A stretch of 64,000 nt of DNA. Origin: Massilia sp. WG5 (GTDB lineage: Bacteria > Pseudomonadota > Gammaproteobacteria > Burkholderiales > Burkholderiaceae_D). Where the stretch lies: assembly GCF_001412595.2 (NCBI RefSeq), contig NZ_CP012640.2, positions 3,286,001 to 3,350,000 on the forward strand, written 5' to 3'. The notes beneath the pieces are model-generated. The model was not told the DNA's origin, did not search any database, and worked only from the letters and a program-made list of their open reading frames with translations. How positions within the stretch are numbered: position 1 is the first letter of the stretch; every line of letters starts with the position of its first letter. This document shows, piece after piece, positions 15,501-23,523 of the stretch. A program made the translations under genes and the position numbers.

Positions 15501-15678
15501 TGTACTGGACAGCTTTGGGGTCGGCGACTTCCGCGGTCAGCTTCGGCTGGGGATGTGCTGCCGCTTCGACCCTTTGCAGCCAGCTCAACACCGGGGCAGG
15601 CAAGGCTGGAGCACGTGCAGGCGCTCGGGCCGGTGGTGCCTCGCTGGTGTCGTCGCGATGAAGATCAACTGTGTGCAT
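12568..15678 (-). CDS. SNF2/HepA-family DEAD-box helicase
   Basis: A 1036-residue Swi2/Snf2-type ATPase. The N-terminal half (to about 560) is poorly conserved, with a proline/alanine-rich start (APPARAPARAPALPAP). The helicase core begins at ATLRDYQLDGLAWMQFL, then Walker A DDMGLGKT, the DESH Walker B box (VILDESHYIKN), the SGTPLENHLGELWS motif, and in the second lobe QFTSMLALIEEEL, SLKAGGVGLNLTAAD and DRAWRIGQ. Bacterial members remodel nucleoprotein complexes, e.g. RNA polymerase recycling by RapA, but this subgroup is uncharacterised. ATG 15678 is used; an in-frame GTG at 15687 is an alternative. It is transcribed divergently from tex. Confidence 0.9.
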   Translation of the reverse strand: MHTVDLHRDDTSEAPPARAPARAPALPAPVLSWLQRVEAAAHPQPKLTAEVADPKAVQYKFVYVMAPTSGGRHVAVCLCKARLRPNGDVAAASPVGEVFSLLSAPPAYLEGDDEDLVRFFIAMRSGSNQSSSATEPKGKVGAILLQQLLAQGKLLWANSWSDMGNGLLYPLQAGPVRKASLAWRDEGRVAKLGWSVEPAKGATHAGADLVDYMLPTDPPWYIDNLSCGPLELNRGGVDISLAELQALVAQAPALGGNDKKRVSQLLLAHGLQQLMPLPQPLTQRLRDDVKPVPHLMLDALPVAEGTGQRWQDFAVLAFDYDGQRISFDPAQRVVRQIGDVTEIIERDEAAEAKALDILNKMGFRKPATMPLSSLSGALLLDGQAQWLRFAGNDLESLTDLGWQVQKSAKYRYDVVPVEDWYADIDEPAEAGNAWFELELGIVVNRKRVPLLPVLVQLIRSAPLDFNPEVLAAHLEADQMLATLPDGVRVALPWGRVKPILSTLGELYFNDKIKAKVRLSTLDAARLEELARGAEFTWTGGERLRETGRKLSQFGKVKKVDAPKGLQATLRDYQLDGLAWMQFLREYDLGGILADDMGLGKTVQTIAHILTEKEAGRLTSPALVIAPTSLMMNWMEEAARFAPSLKVLLLQGKERMELFDQIEQADIVLTTYALLPRDEEKLREHQYHLVILDESHYIKNTRSKAAQTAGSLNARHRLCLSGTPLENHLGELWSQFHFLLPGLLGDEKTFNSQFRHPIERQDDPVRRSLLNRRIKPFLLRRTKDHVAKELPEKTEMIRRIELSGPQRDLYETVRLAMDKKVREEIDRKGVARSQIVILEALLKLRQVCCDPRLVKAMPSRKNTAAISAKLTDLMQMVDDLLGEGRKILVFSQFTSMLALIEEELEARGIRYALLTGETRDRSAQVAAFQQGAVPIFLISLKAGGVGLNLTAADTVIHYDPWWNPAAENQATDRAWRIGQDKPVFVFKLIAKGTLEEKIQLLQQKKSELAQSILAEGESQKMALTQEDLQAIFAPLED

Positions 15679-15687
15679 GGGTCTCAC

Positions 15688-15979
15688 GAGTCTGTATTAA
15701 AAAAAACAACAAACGATATTATCCTTCATGCGGTCCGTTCTGTTTTGTTCGGAATCGCACGTAGTCAGGAAATCTTTATTGGCTGAAAGAGCGAAAACTT
15801 CAAAAGTTACACGGTTCCGCGCATTTGCACCACCCCCACACGAACGAGCGCGGCCAATACAGAATGGACCGCGCCCGCCATCCACGGTTCCGGACGCATG
15901 TTCGGGAGGGGCTGTCAAGACTGGCAGATCCCTCGGGTTTGCGTATCATTGCCCGTCTGACTTACTGATTTCGCGTCCC
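15688..15979. promoter_or_regulatory. Divergent promoter region between SNF2 helicase and tex
   Basis: A 292-bp gene-free stretch, clearly more A/T-rich than its surroundings near 15690-15800. For tex, a candidate sigma-70 promoter is CTGGCA (15921-15926), a 17-bp spacer and TATCAT (15944-15949), leaving about a 24-base leader. No convincing promoter was assigned for the helicase. No small ORF with a good ribosome site was seen, although an open frame continuous with tex starts at 15728. Confidence 0.4.
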
Positions 15980-18334
15980 ATGCTGCCTTCGATCGAACAA
16001 CGCCTCGCCCAAGAACTGTCCGCCAAACCGGCCCAGGTGGCCGCCGCCGTCGCCCTCCTCGACGAAGGCGCGACCGTCCCCTTCATCGCCCGCTACCGCA
16101 AGGAAGCGACCGGCGGCCTGGACGACATCCAGCTGCGCCTGCTGGAAGAACGCCTGCGTTACCTGCGCGAACTCGAAGAACGCCGCGCCGCGGTGCTTTC
16201 CTCGATCACCGAGCAGAACAAGATGACGCCGGAGCTGCTGCAGGCGATCTCGCTGGCGGAAGACAAGACCCGCCTGGAAGACCTGTACCTGCCGTACAAG
16301 CAGAAGCGCCGCACCAAGGCCCAGATCGCGATCGAAGCCGGCCTGGCGCCGCTGGCGGATTCGCTGCTGGCCGATCCGGGCCAGAACCCCGAGGAGGTGG
16401 CCGCGCGCTATGTACGCGACGCCTTCGTCAATGCCGACGGCGTGAACAACCCCGGCGTGGCGGACACCAAGGCGGCGCTGGACGGCGCACGCCAGATCCT
16501 GATGGAGCGCTTCGCCGAGGACGCCGAACTGCTGCAGTCGCTGCGCGAATACGTGCAGGAACATGGCGTGGTCGAATCGAAAGTGGTCGAGGGTAAGCAG
16601 GAAGAAGGCGAGAAGTTTGCCGACTATTTCGCCTATGCCGAGCCGCTGTCCACCGTTCCCTCGCACCGCGCGCTGGCGCTCATGCGCGGCCGCCGCGAGG
16701 GCATCCTGGACGTCACCCTGCGCCTCGACACCGAGGAAGAAAAGCCGAAGTGGGACGCCCCGCACAACCCCTGCGAAAACCGGATCGCGGCGCGCTTCGG
16801 CATCAAGGGAGCGGGACGCCCGGCCGATAAATGGCTGCTCGACACCGCACGCTGGACCTGGCGCGTGAAGAGCTTCATGTACATCGAGACCGAGCTGATG
16901 GGCCTGCTGCGCGAAAAGGCGGAAACGGACGCGATCCAGGTGTTCGCACGCAACCTGAAGGCCCTGCTGCTGGCCGCCCCGGCCGGTCCGCGCGCCACCA
17001 TGGGCCTGGACCCGGGCCTGCGCACCGGCGTCAAGGTGGCCGTGGTCGACCCGACCGGCAAGGTGGTCGACACCGCCACCATCTACCCGCACGCCCCGCG
17101 CAACGACTGGGACGGTGCGCTGCACGTGCTGGGCCAGCTGGCCGCGAAGCACAATGTCTCGCTGATCTCGATCGGCAACGGCACCGCGTCGCGCGAAACC
17201 GACAAGCTGGCCCAGGACCTGATCAAGCAACGTCCGGAACTCGCCCTGACCAAGATCGTCGTGTCGGAAGCCGGCGCCTCGGTGTACTCGGCCTCCGAGT
17301 TCGCCTCGCGCGAGCTGCCGGACCTCGACGTCTCGATCCGCGGCGCGGTCTCGATCGCGCGCCGCCTGCAGGATCCGCTGGCCGAACTCGTCAAGATCGA
17401 CCCGAAATCGATCGGCGTCGGCCAGTACCAGCACGACGTGTCGCAGACCCAGCTGGCGCGCCAGCTCGACGCCGTGGTCGAGGATTGCGTGAACGCGGTC
17501 GGCGTGGACGTCAACACGGCCTCGGCGCCGCTGCTGGCGCGCGTGTCGGGTCTCTCGTCCAGCGTGGCCCAGAGCATCGTCAGCTACCGCGACATGCAGG
17601 GCGCCTTCCCTTCGCGCGCGGCGCTGAAGAAGGTCCCGCGCCTGGGCGACAAGACCTTCGAGCAGGCGGCAGGCTTCCTGCGCGTGATGAACGGCGAGAA
17701 TCCGCTGGACGCCTCGGCGGTGCACCCGGAATCGTATCCGGTGGTCGAAAAGATCCTGGCCGACATCAAGCGCGACATCAAGACCGTGATCGGCGACGGC
17801 TCGCTGGTGAAGACCCTGAACCCGGCCAAGTACGCCGATGAGAAGTTCGGCGTACCGACCGTCAGCGACATCCTGAAGGAACTGGAAAAGCCGGGCCGCG
17901 ACCCGCGTCCGGAATTCACCACCGCCACCTTCAAGGAGGGCGTGGAAGAGATCTCGGACCTGCGCCCGGACATGATCCTGGAAGGCGTGGTCACCAACGT
18001 CGCCGCCTTCGGCGCCTTCGTCGACATCGGCGTGCACCAGGACGGCCTGGTGCATATCTCGGCGCTGTCGAATACCTTCGTCAAGGATCCGCACACGGTG
18101 GTGAAGGCCGGCCAGGTGGTGAAAGTAAAAGTGCTGGAAGTCGACGTCAAGCGCAAGCGCATCGCCCTGACCATGCGCCTGTCCGACAGCGCACCGCAGC
18201 CGGGCTCGCAACCCCAGCAGCGCGGCGACCGCGACGACCGCAAGCGCCTCGGCCAGCACCAGCAGCGCCAGGAACGCTCGGCGGCGCCAAGCGGCGGGGC
18301 GATGGCGGCGGCGTTTGCCAAGCTGAAGCGTTAA
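15980..18334 (+). CDS. tex: Tex family transcription accessory / RNA-binding protein
   Basis: A 784-residue Tex (S1-domain, YqgF-like) protein, normal length. Family segments in order: N-terminal [41 protein letters not shown], the helical [15 protein letters not shown], the YqgF-like domain ([22 protein letters not shown], about 340), the helix-hairpin-helix [29 protein letters not shown], and the S1 RNA-binding domain ([29 protein letters not shown], about 670-740). A Gln/Arg-rich tail follows. Tex binds nucleic acid and affects transcription and stress tolerance. ATG 15980 is chosen because it matches the conserved family start; the frame is open further upstream from 15728. Confidence 0.95.
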   Translation: MLPSIEQRLAQELSAKPAQVAAAVALLDEGATVPFIARYRKEATGGLDDIQLRLLEERLRYLRELEERRAAVLSSITEQNKMTPELLQAISLAEDKTRLEDLYLPYKQKRRTKAQIAIEAGLAPLADSLLADPGQNPEEVAARYVRDAFVNADGVNNPGVADTKAALDGARQILMERFAEDAELLQSLREYVQEHGVVESKVVEGKQEEGEKFADYFAYAEPLSTVPSHRALALMRGRREGILDVTLRLDTEEEKPKWDAPHNPCENRIAARFGIKGAGRPADKWLLDTARWTWRVKSFMYIETELMGLLREKAETDAIQVFARNLKALLLAAPAGPRATMGLDPGLRTGVKVAVVDPTGKVVDTATIYPHAPRNDWDGALHVLGQLAAKHNVSLISIGNGTASRETDKLAQDLIKQRPELALTKIVVSEAGASVYSASEFASRELPDLDVSIRGAVSIARRLQDPLAELVKIDPKSIGVGQYQHDVSQTQLARQLDAVVEDCVNAVGVDVNTASAPLLARVSGLSSSVAQSIVSYRDMQGAFPSRAALKKVPRLGDKTFEQAAGFLRVMNGENPLDASAVHPESYPVVEKILADIKRDIKTVIGDGSLVKTLNPAKYADEKFGVPTVSDILKELEKPGRDPRPEFTTATFKEGVEEISDLRPDMILEGVVTNVAAFGAFVDIGVHQDGLVHISALSNTFVKDPHTVVKAGQVVKVKVLEVDVKRKRIALTMRLSDSAPQPGSQPQQRGDRDDRKRLGQHQQRQERSAAPSGGAMAAAFAKLKR

Positions 18335-18336
18335 CA

Positions 18337-18366
18337 CCGTCGTCCCCGCCTTCGCGGGGACGACGG
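18337..18366. repeat. REP-like perfect palindrome after tex
   Basis: CCGTCGTCCCCGC (18337-18349) and GCGGGGACGACGG (18354-18366) form a perfect 13-bp stem with a 4-base loop (CTTC). No T-run follows on either strand, so it is more REP-like than a textbook terminator, though it may stabilise the tex mRNA end. It shares its core with the palindromes at 3342, 12524 and 23403. Confidence 0.8.
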
Positions 18367-18435
18367 CCTGCTCACGTTCGGCTTTTCTTATAAAATGCCG
18401 TCATCCACCTAATTTCTCACCGAAGGCAGAACCAA

Positions 18436-18759
18436 ATGAGCGACGTACAAAACTGGATCAAAGAGACCGTGACCAAGACCCCGGTCGTGCTGTTCATGAA
18501 GGGCACCGCCCAGTTCCCGCAATGCGGCTTTTCCGGCCGTGCGATCCAAATCCTGAAGGCTTGCGGCGTCGACAACATCGCCACCGTGAACGTGCTGGAA
18601 GATGCGGAAGTTCGCCAGGGCATCAAGGAATTCTCGAACTGGCCGACCATCCCGCAGCTGTATGTGAACGGCGAATTCGTCGGCGGCTCGGACATCATGA
18701 CCGAAATGTACGAGTCCGGCGAACTGCAAGCCCTGATCACCAAGCAGCAGAATGGCTGA
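18436..18759 (+). CDS. grxD: Monothiol glutaredoxin, CGFS type
   Basis: A 107-residue Grx4/GrxD-type monothiol glutaredoxin, which carries and hands on [2Fe-2S] clusters with glutathione as co-ligand. The active site is Cys30-Gly-Phe-Ser33 after KGTAQFPQ, with the glutathione-binding [19 protein letters not shown] stretch (about 70-88). A TATAAA -10-like box lies at 18389-18394, but no clear -35 was found. The last 8 bases overlap the start of ubiX, suggesting translational coupling. Confidence 0.96.
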   Translation: MSDVQNWIKETVTKTPVVLFMKGTAQFPQCGFSGRAIQILKACGVDNIATVNVLEDAEVRQGIKEFSNWPTIPQLYVNGEFVGGSDIMTEMYESGELQALITKQQNG

Positions 18760-19345
18760 CCAAAGGCCGCGCCGGATCGTCGTCGCCATCACCGGCGCGA
18801 CCGGCGCGGTCTACGGCGTGCGGCTGCTCGAGCGGCTGCGCGACTGTCCCGGCGTCGAGACCCACCTGGTCATTTCCGACGCCGCTTCCCTCACCCTGCA
18901 CCAGGAAGTCGGCCTGCAACGGCGCGACGTGGAAGCCCTCGCCCACGTGGTGCACAAGAACCGCGAGATCGGCGCCTCGATCGCCAGCGGCTCGTTCCAG
19001 ACCGACGGCATGGTGATCGCTCCCTGTTCGATGAAGACCCTGGCCGCAGTCGCGCATGGACTGTCCGACAACCTGATCGCGCGCGCGGCCGATGTGTTCC
19101 TGAAAGAACGCCGCCGCCTGGTGCTGATGGTGCGCGAGACGCCGTTCAACCTGGCGCACCTGCGCAATATGACGGCCGTCACCGAAATGGGCGGCATCGT
19201 GTTCCCGCCATTGCCGAGCTTCTACAACAAGCCGGGCAGCATCGCCGAGATGGTCGACCACACGGTTGCCCGCGTCATCGACCTGTTGGGGATCGACAAT
19301 GACCTGGCGCCGCGCTGGGGCGGCATGAAAGACGGACCGGCCTAG
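18752..19345 (+). CDS. ubiX: Flavin prenyltransferase UbiX
   Basis: A 197-residue UbiX/Pad1-family enzyme that attaches a dimethylallyl group to FMN, making prenyl-FMN for UbiD-type decarboxylases in ubiquinone synthesis. The N-terminal [15 protein letters not shown] (about 11-25) binds FMN phosphate. Other family marks are the [32 protein letters not shown] stretch and the [16 protein letters not shown] loop. The start overlaps grxD by 8 bases. The stop shares CTAG with the stop of a small reverse ORF. Confidence 0.96.
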   Translation: MADQRPRRIVVAITGATGAVYGVRLLERLRDCPGVETHLVISDAASLTLHQEVGLQRRDVEALAHVVHKNREIGASIASGSFQTDGMVIAPCSMKTLAAVAHGLSDNLIARAADVFLKERRRLVLMVRETPFNLAHLRNMTAVTEMGGIVFPPLPSFYNKPGSIAEMVDHTVARVIDLLGIDNDLAPRWGGMKDGPA

Positions 19346-19515
19346 CGCCGCTCGCCGTAGCCCTCCTGCTCTGCCTTTCTTGCTTCTCTTGCGTCTTCGA
19401 TTTTCCTGCGCTGCTCGTTACGCTTGCGCATGATTTCTGCGTGTTGCGTCGCCGTCATCGGCGGCGCAGTCATGAGATCTTTCAACTGCGCGGTGTTGCT
19501 GTAGTTATTAATCAT
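19342..19515 (-). CDS. Possible small basic protein (57 residues)
   Basis: An intact 57-codon frame beginning MINNYSNTAQLKDLM and ending in a strongly charged helix (KRNEQRRKIEDAREARKAEQ). Its stop overlaps the ubiX stop in CTAG, the same arrangement as the convergent pair at 10137-10140, which supports it being a real gene end. No clear ribosome site precedes the ATG. It could equally be chance; no family was recognised. Confidence 0.4.
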   Translation of the reverse strand: MINNYSNTAQLKDLMTAPPMTATQHAEIMRKRNEQRRKIEDAREARKAEQEGYGERR

Positions 19516-19637
19516 GAGGGCACTGCATCCTTATATGACCGATAACGCTGGCGGGCGCCAGTAGCGTAGTAGATTATGCGCGAGACTCGGCCATTTGTGC
19601 TGTCCCGTTGAAGAAAAATTGCAGTCAGGAATAAACG

Positions 19638-19678
19638 CAGAACGGCCCGGCCGGGAAAACCCCGGGCGGGCCGTTCTG
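19638..19678 (-). terminator. Rho-independent terminator of the HTH regulator gene
   Basis: CAGAACGGCCCG (19638-19649) pairs perfectly with CGGGCCGTTCTG (19667-19678), and the stem is extended by CCGGG/CCCGG around an AAAA loop. On the minus strand the hairpin is followed by CGTTTATT. It lies 17 bases past the stop codon of the gene at 19696. Confidence 0.85.
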
Positions 19679-19695
19679 TTCTGGTAAGCCGGCGC

Positions 19696-20139
19696 TTACT
19701 TCGGCTGGTGATTCATGCGCACCAGCATGCGGATGAACTCGCGCGCCAGCTGCTTGTGGTGTTCGTCCAGGCGCTGCAGGTCGGCGATCAGCTTGACGTC
19801 GGCCGATTCGAAACGCGCCGAGGCGTCGCCGGCTTCGCCATTGACCGGGACGGCTTCGGTACCGCCGAAACGCAGCCAGTCGGCCGGCACACCCAGCCAT
19901 TGGGCGATCATGCGCAGCTTTTCCTGCGTCGGGATGGCTTCGCCGACCAGCCATTTGCGGGCAGCGTGGACCGTGATCGGCCGGCCTTCGAAACGAATGT
20001 TAAATTCGCGCGCCAGCCGGGTCGGGCTGTCGGGCGAGTAATGGGCGTTCTTCAGGGCTTGCTGCAAGCGCTCGCTGAAGCTTTCCCGCTCGTTGGTCGA
20101 ATTCATCGGTGGTACTAGTGGTTCATGCAGGGCTGTCAT
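19696..20139 (-). CDS. HTH transcriptional regulator (XRE-like)
   Basis: A 147-residue probable DNA-binding protein. The region 20-85 (SFSERLQQALKNAHYSPDSPTRLAREFN..., PITVHAARKWLVGEAIPTQEKLRMIAQWLGV) has the layout of a Cro/CI-like helix-turn-helix, with HAARKWLVGE as the likely recognition element and PADWLRFG closing the domain. The C-terminal part is a short helical tail (LIADLQRLDEHHKQLAREFIRML). ATG 20139 has GGAG 5 bases upstream. An imperfect palindrome about 60 bp upstream could be its own operator. The targets are unknown. Confidence 0.75.
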   Translation of the reverse strand: MTALHEPLVPPMNSTNERESFSERLQQALKNAHYSPDSPTRLAREFNIRFEGRPITVHAARKWLVGEAIPTQEKLRMIAQWLGVPADWLRFGGTEAVPVNGEAGDASARFESADVKLIADLQRLDEHHKQLAREFIRMLVRMNHQPK

Positions 20140-20196
20140 GGTTTCTCCATGGTTCAGACCTTATGTAACAGCTGGAAAGTCTGAAAGTAACAAACA

Positions 20197-20220
20197 TGTG
20201 AGTATTGACCGATTCTCACA
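20197..20220. promoter_or_regulatory. Palindromic operator candidate upstream of HTH regulator
   Basis: TGTGAGTAT (20197-20205) and ATTCTCACA (20212-20220) form a 9-bp inverted repeat with one mismatch around TGACCG. It lies 58 bp upstream of the regulator start, in an A/T-rich stretch, where an autoregulatory site would be expected. Binding is inferred, not shown. Confidence 0.35.
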
Positions 20221-20329
20221 GTGCTGTCCAGCAATTCCGGTGCTTTTGGCGAAGAGAATAGGTAAGTGTTAAAAATATCCTACAGGAAAAAGAAAACGTT
20301 TGCTTGTTCTCGTTCAGGCGTGCAAACGA

Positions 20330-20358
20330 AAACAGGCAAGCTCTTCGCTTGCCTGTTT
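20330..20358 (-). terminator. Rho-independent terminator of the MBL hydrolase gene
   Basis: AAACAGGCAAGC (20330-20341) pairs perfectly with GCTTGCCTGTTT (20347-20358) over a 5-base loop. On the minus strand the stem runs into TTTTCGTTTGC. It sits 29 bases past the stop at 20387. A further 7-bp inverted repeat (CGTTTGC/GCAAACG) lies just beyond it. Confidence 0.85.
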
Positions 20359-20386
20359 ATGCGGAACGTGTGAGGAAGTGCGGAAA

Positions 20387-21439
20387 TCAGGCCAGTTGAA
20401 AGCGGATCACCCCGTCGGCGCCGGTTACACGATCGAGGATACCGTCGTACCAGAGCTTGTGCAGGTGGGCCAGCGCCTCGCCGGTCGCAAAGCTGAGCTG
20501 GTGAGCGTCGAGCTGGCGGCGGAACATCAGCGGGACAATGTCAACTGCGGAGCGCGGCACGGTGCAGGCCTCGCGCACTTCGTCCAGACGGGCGACATGG
20601 TGCGCCTGCAACTGCTGGATCCGCACATGCAGGCCGCGGAACGGCTTGCCGTGCGAGGGCAGCACCAGGGTGTCGTCCGGCAGATCCGCAAACTTGCCGA
20701 GCGAGTCGAGATACAGGGCGAGCGGGTTGCCTTCCGGCTCGACCGCGAACACGGACACGTTCGTCGAAATGCGCGGCAGTACCATATCGCCGGAGATCAA
20801 TATTCTGCCCTCCTCGGCATACAGCGACACATGCTCGGGCGAGTGGCCGAAGCCCGTGATCACGCGCCATTCGCGCCCCCCGATCCTGAGCTTCTCGCCA
20901 TCCTGCAGCCGGGTATAGCTCGGCGGCACGGCAGGCACCAGGCTCGGATAGTAATTGCGGCGGCCCTGCATCTGCTCGAGCATGGCCGGGTCGACCAGGC
21001 CATGGCGCTGGAAATGCGGGATCGCCGACGGTCCGTCCACGCCCGGCAGCGCGGCCGCCATCATGCGCGCGAAGCCGAACTCGGCGGCGCTGGTCCAGAA
21101 CGGCACCTGGAAACGCTCGCACAGCCAGCCGGACAGGCCGACGTGGTCCGGGTGGCAGTGGGTCGCGAGCACCCGCAACAGCGGACCGTCATCCATCGCG
21201 CCCGCGATGACTTGCTCCCAGGCGGCGCGGGTGGCGTCGGTGCCGGCGCCGCAATCGACCAGCGCATACCCTTCCCGTCCCTGGAAAACGTCGTCCAACA
21301 GCCACAGGTTGATGTGGTCGAGGGCAAAAGGCAGCGGCATGCGCAGCCAGCGCAGGCCGGGCGCGAGTTCCTGCACCGTGCCGGACGCCGGGATGTCGTC
21401 GCCGAAGGGATAGCTGAGTTGGGATTCGAGAAGGTTCAT
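20387..21439 (-). CDS. Metallo-beta-lactamase-fold hydrolase
   Basis: A 350-residue MBL-fold metallohydrolase. Zinc-site motif His94-Cys-His-Pro-Asp-His99 (ATHCHPDHVGLSG), an FGHSPEHVSLY histidine, the ISGDMVLPRIS aspartate and a LPSHGKPFRGL histidine near 240 complete the dinuclear site. The C-terminal helical region (RRQLDAHQLSFATGEALAHLHKLWYDG) is typical of the glyoxalase-II/LACTB2-like branch. ATG 21439 (MNLLESQ) is preferred over the upstream frame start at 21484. It is divergent from liuR across a LiuR-type palindrome, so it may belong to that regulon. The substrate is unknown, possibly a thioester. Confidence 0.85.
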   Translation of the reverse strand: MNLLESQLSYPFGDDIPASGTVQELAPGLRWLRMPLPFALDHINLWLLDDVFQGREGYALVDCGAGTDATRAAWEQVIAGAMDDGPLLRVLATHCHPDHVGLSGWLCERFQVPFWTSAAEFGFARMMAAALPGVDGPSAIPHFQRHGLVDPAMLEQMQGRRNYYPSLVPAVPPSYTRLQDGEKLRIGGREWRVITGFGHSPEHVSLYAEEGRILISGDMVLPRISTNVSVFAVEPEGNPLALYLDSLGKFADLPDDTLVLPSHGKPFRGLHVRIQQLQAHHVARLDEVREACTVPRSAVDIVPLMFRRQLDAHQLSFATGEALAHLHKLWYDGILDRVTGADGVIRFQLA

Positions 21440-21495
21440 GCGAAGTTCTTTCGTATTGGGACGACGGCGCGCGCTACAATGCATTCAAGATTGAT

Positions 21496-21513
21496 GTTTA
21501 CGTTGACGTAAAC
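21496..21513. promoter_or_regulatory. LiuR-type operator between MBL hydrolase gene and liuR
   Basis: GTTTACGTTGACGTAAAC is a perfect inverted repeat apart from its two central bases. It lies 85 bp before liuR and 57 bp before the divergent hydrolase gene. The same motif occurs before liuA (22119-22136) and before liuB (63079-63096). Assignment to LiuR rests on this gene association and on general knowledge that LiuR, a MerR-family regulator, recognises TTTACG/CGTAAA-type palindromes. Confidence 0.75.
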
Positions 21514-21597
21514 GGAAACCTTGACACCGACTTCGATTCTATGCGATTCCGCTGAATGCTTCCGGACGCCGCTTCTTTTTCGACCTTGCAGGACAAT

Positions 21598-22023
21598 ATG
21601 GCCACCACCTACACCATCGCCGAACTGGCGCGCGAATTCGACATCACCGCCCGTGCGATCCGCTTCTATGAAGACCAGGGGCTGCTCAGCCCGATGCGCG
21701 AGGGCCAGGGCGGCCGCAACCGCGTCTACAGCCCGCGCGACCGCACGCGCCTGAAGCTGACCCTGCGCGGCAAGCGCCTGGGGCTGACCCTGTCGGAGAT
21801 CAAGAGCATCGTCGACATGTACGAAACGCCGAAGGACACCGTAGCCCAGATCAACCGCTTCCTCGGCGTGCTGTCCCACCAGCGCGAGACCCTGGAGCAG
21901 CAGCGCGCCGATATCGAGATGTCGCTGGCCGAGATCGCGGTACACGAGGACGAGTGCCGGCGCCTGCTGGCCGAGGCTGGCGAGAATGGGAACGTGCCTT
22001 CGCAGGAGCGCGATGCGGCGTAA
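21598..22023 (+). CDS. liuR: MerR-family regulator of leucine/isovalerate catabolism
   Basis: A 141-residue MerR-family regulator. The N-terminal winged HTH (YTIAELAREFDITARAIRFYEDQGLLSPMREGQGGRNRVYSPRDRTRLKLTLRGKRLGLTLSEI, 5-68) is followed by a dimerisation coiled coil (LSHQRETLEQQRADIEMSLAEIAVHEDECRRLL). It lacks the metal-binding cysteine set of metal-sensing members. The LiuR identity is inferred from position directly before isovaleryl-CoA dehydrogenase and from three matching palindromes at liu genes. ATG 21598 starts the conserved domain. Confidence 0.85.
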   Translation: MATTYTIAELAREFDITARAIRFYEDQGLLSPMREGQGGRNRVYSPRDRTRLKLTLRGKRLGLTLSEIKSIVDMYETPKDTVAQINRFLGVLSHQRETLEQQRADIEMSLAEIAVHEDECRRLLAEAGENGNVPSQERDAA

Positions 22024-22113
22024 GCGAGTACTTGCTTATCGCCATTTAATTTCGGCTGCTGCGCCAAATCCGCGGGAACGATGTCGACAAGTTCCGGCCA
22101 AGACGCCCCTCGC

Positions 22114-22148
22114 TTGACGTTTACGTTAACGTCACTTCGCGCTATCAT
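22114..22148 (+). promoter_or_regulatory. liuA promoter with overlapping LiuR-type operator
   Basis: The palindrome GTTTACGTTAACGTCACT (22119-22136) matches the liuR site with one arm mismatch. It covers a possible -35 TTTACG (22120-22125), followed after 17 bp by TATCAT (22143-22148). An operator over the -35 fits repression relieved by an inducer. The start codon is 50 bp downstream of the -10. Confidence 0.65.
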
Positions 22149-22166
22149 CCCATCGAGCCATCCGCC

Positions 22167-22185
22167 ATAACGACACACGAGACAA
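22167..22185 (+). repeat. 19-bp leader repeat, copy 1 (before liuA)
   Basis: ATAACGACACACGAGACAA occurs here, 12 bp before the liuA start, and again exactly at 27267-27285, 1 bp before the start of the second acyl-CoA dehydrogenase. It is the 5' untranslated leader in both cases. Confidence 0.8.
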
Positions 22186-22197
22186 CGAGAGGACGAC

Positions 22198-23382
22198 ATG
22201 CTGCATCTTCCAGGCCTGACCTTTGACCACGGCGAGGACATCGCCGCGCTGCGCGAAGCAGTGCAACAGTTCGCAGCAAGCGAAATCGCCCCGCGCGCGT
22301 TTGACATCGACCGTACCGACCAGTTCCCGATGGACTTGTGGAAGAAAATGGGCGAGCTGGGGCTGCTGGGCATCACTGTCAGCGAAGAATACGGCGGCGC
22401 CAACATGGGCTACCTGGCCCACATCGTCGCGATGGAAGAAATCTCGCGCGCCTCGGCCTCGGTCGGGCTGTCGTATGGCGCCCACTCGAACCTGTGCGTC
22501 AACCAGATCAAGCGCAACGGCAACGAAGAGCAGAAGCGCAAATACCTGCCCAAGCTGATCTCGGGCGAGCACGTCGGCGCCCTCGCCATGTCCGAGCCGA
22601 ATGCCGGTTCCGACGTCGTCAGCATGAAGCTGCGCGCCGAATTGCGCGGCGACCGCTACGTCCTGAACGGCACCAAGATGTGGATCACCAACGGTCCGGA
22701 CGCCGACACCCTGGTGGTCTATGCCAAGACCGACCTCGAGGCCGGCCCGCGCGGCATGACCGCCTTCCTGATCGAAAAGGGTTTCAAGGGCTTTTCGATC
22801 GCCCAGAAGCTGGACAAGCTGGGCATGCGCGGCTCGCATACCGGCGAGCTGGTGTTCCAGGATTGCGAAGTGCCGGTCGAGAACGTGCTGGGCGGCGTGG
22901 GCAAGGGCGTGAACGTGCTGATGTCGGGCCTGGACTTCGAGCGCACCGTGCTGTCCGGCGGCCCGCTGGGCATCATGTCGGCCTGCATGGACGTGGTCGT
23001 GCCGTATATCCACGAAAGAAAACAGTTCGGCCAGGCGATCGGCGAATTCCAGCTCATGCAGGGCAAGATCGCCGACATGTATTCGACCATGATGGCCTGC
23101 CGCGCCTATGTGTATGCGGTCGGCCAGGCCTGCGACCGCGCCGATAACGCCGCCGCCGTGCGCGCGCTGCGCAAGGACGCCGCCGGCGCCATCCTGTACA
23201 GCGCCGAGAAGGCGACCTGGATGGCGGGCGAGGCGATCCAGACCCTGGGCGGCAACGGCTACATCAACGAGTACCCGGTCGGCCGCCTGTGGCGCGACGC
23301 CAAGCTGTACGAGATCGGCGCCGGCACCAGCGAAATCCGTCGCATGCTGATCGGCCGCGAGCTGTTCGGCGAAACGGCGTAA
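22198..23382 (+). CDS. liuA: Isovaleryl-CoA dehydrogenase
   Basis: A 394-residue FAD acyl-CoA dehydrogenase converting isovaleryl-CoA to 3-methylcrotonyl-CoA in leucine breakdown. Family motifs: [16 protein letters not shown] (FAD/substrate), [13 protein letters not shown], and [24 protein letters not shown] at the C-terminus. The base position identifies the subfamily: Glu248 in [12 protein letters not shown] is where isovaleryl-CoA dehydrogenases carry their catalytic glutamate, while the C-terminal position used by most relatives is Gly here (YEIGAGTSE). GAGAGGACGAC precedes the ATG. It is controlled by the LiuR-type site just upstream. Confidence 0.95.
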   Translation: MLHLPGLTFDHGEDIAALREAVQQFAASEIAPRAFDIDRTDQFPMDLWKKMGELGLLGITVSEEYGGANMGYLAHIVAMEEISRASASVGLSYGAHSNLCVNQIKRNGNEEQKRKYLPKLISGEHVGALAMSEPNAGSDVVSMKLRAELRGDRYVLNGTKMWITNGPDADTLVVYAKTDLEAGPRGMTAFLIEKGFKGFSIAQKLDKLGMRGSHTGELVFQDCEVPVENVLGGVGKGVNVLMSGLDFERTVLSGGPLGIMSACMDVVVPYIHERKQFGQAIGEFQLMQGKIADMYSTMMACRAYVYAVGQACDRADNAAAVRALRKDAAGAILYSAEKATWMAGEAIQTLGGNGYINEYPVGRLWRDAKLYEIGAGTSEIRRMLIGRELFGETA

Positions 23383-23402
23383 AGGCGTCGAGGCCGATCA
23401 GC

Positions 23403-23430
23403 CGTCGTTCCCGCCTGCACGGGAACGACG
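23403..23430. repeat. REP-like palindrome after liuA
   Basis: CGTCGTTCCCG (23403-23413) pairs perfectly with CGGGAACGACG (23420-23430) around a 6-base loop. It lies 20 bp past the liuA stop and lacks a T-run. It belongs to the same family as the palindromes at 3342, 12524 and 18337, with a compensated C-to-T/G-to-A change in both arms. Confidence 0.75.
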
Positions 23431-23523
23431 TGCGGGAGCTAGTAGAAATACTGGGGTTCCCCCGGCAGCGAAACACCAGCATTACAATATTCGCTCCCCC
23501 CTCCACCGCGCGCGAGACCACCG

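Noticed and set aside
15962..18337. A 791-codon frame antisense to tex
   Set aside because: Shadow of tex; no conserved motifs.
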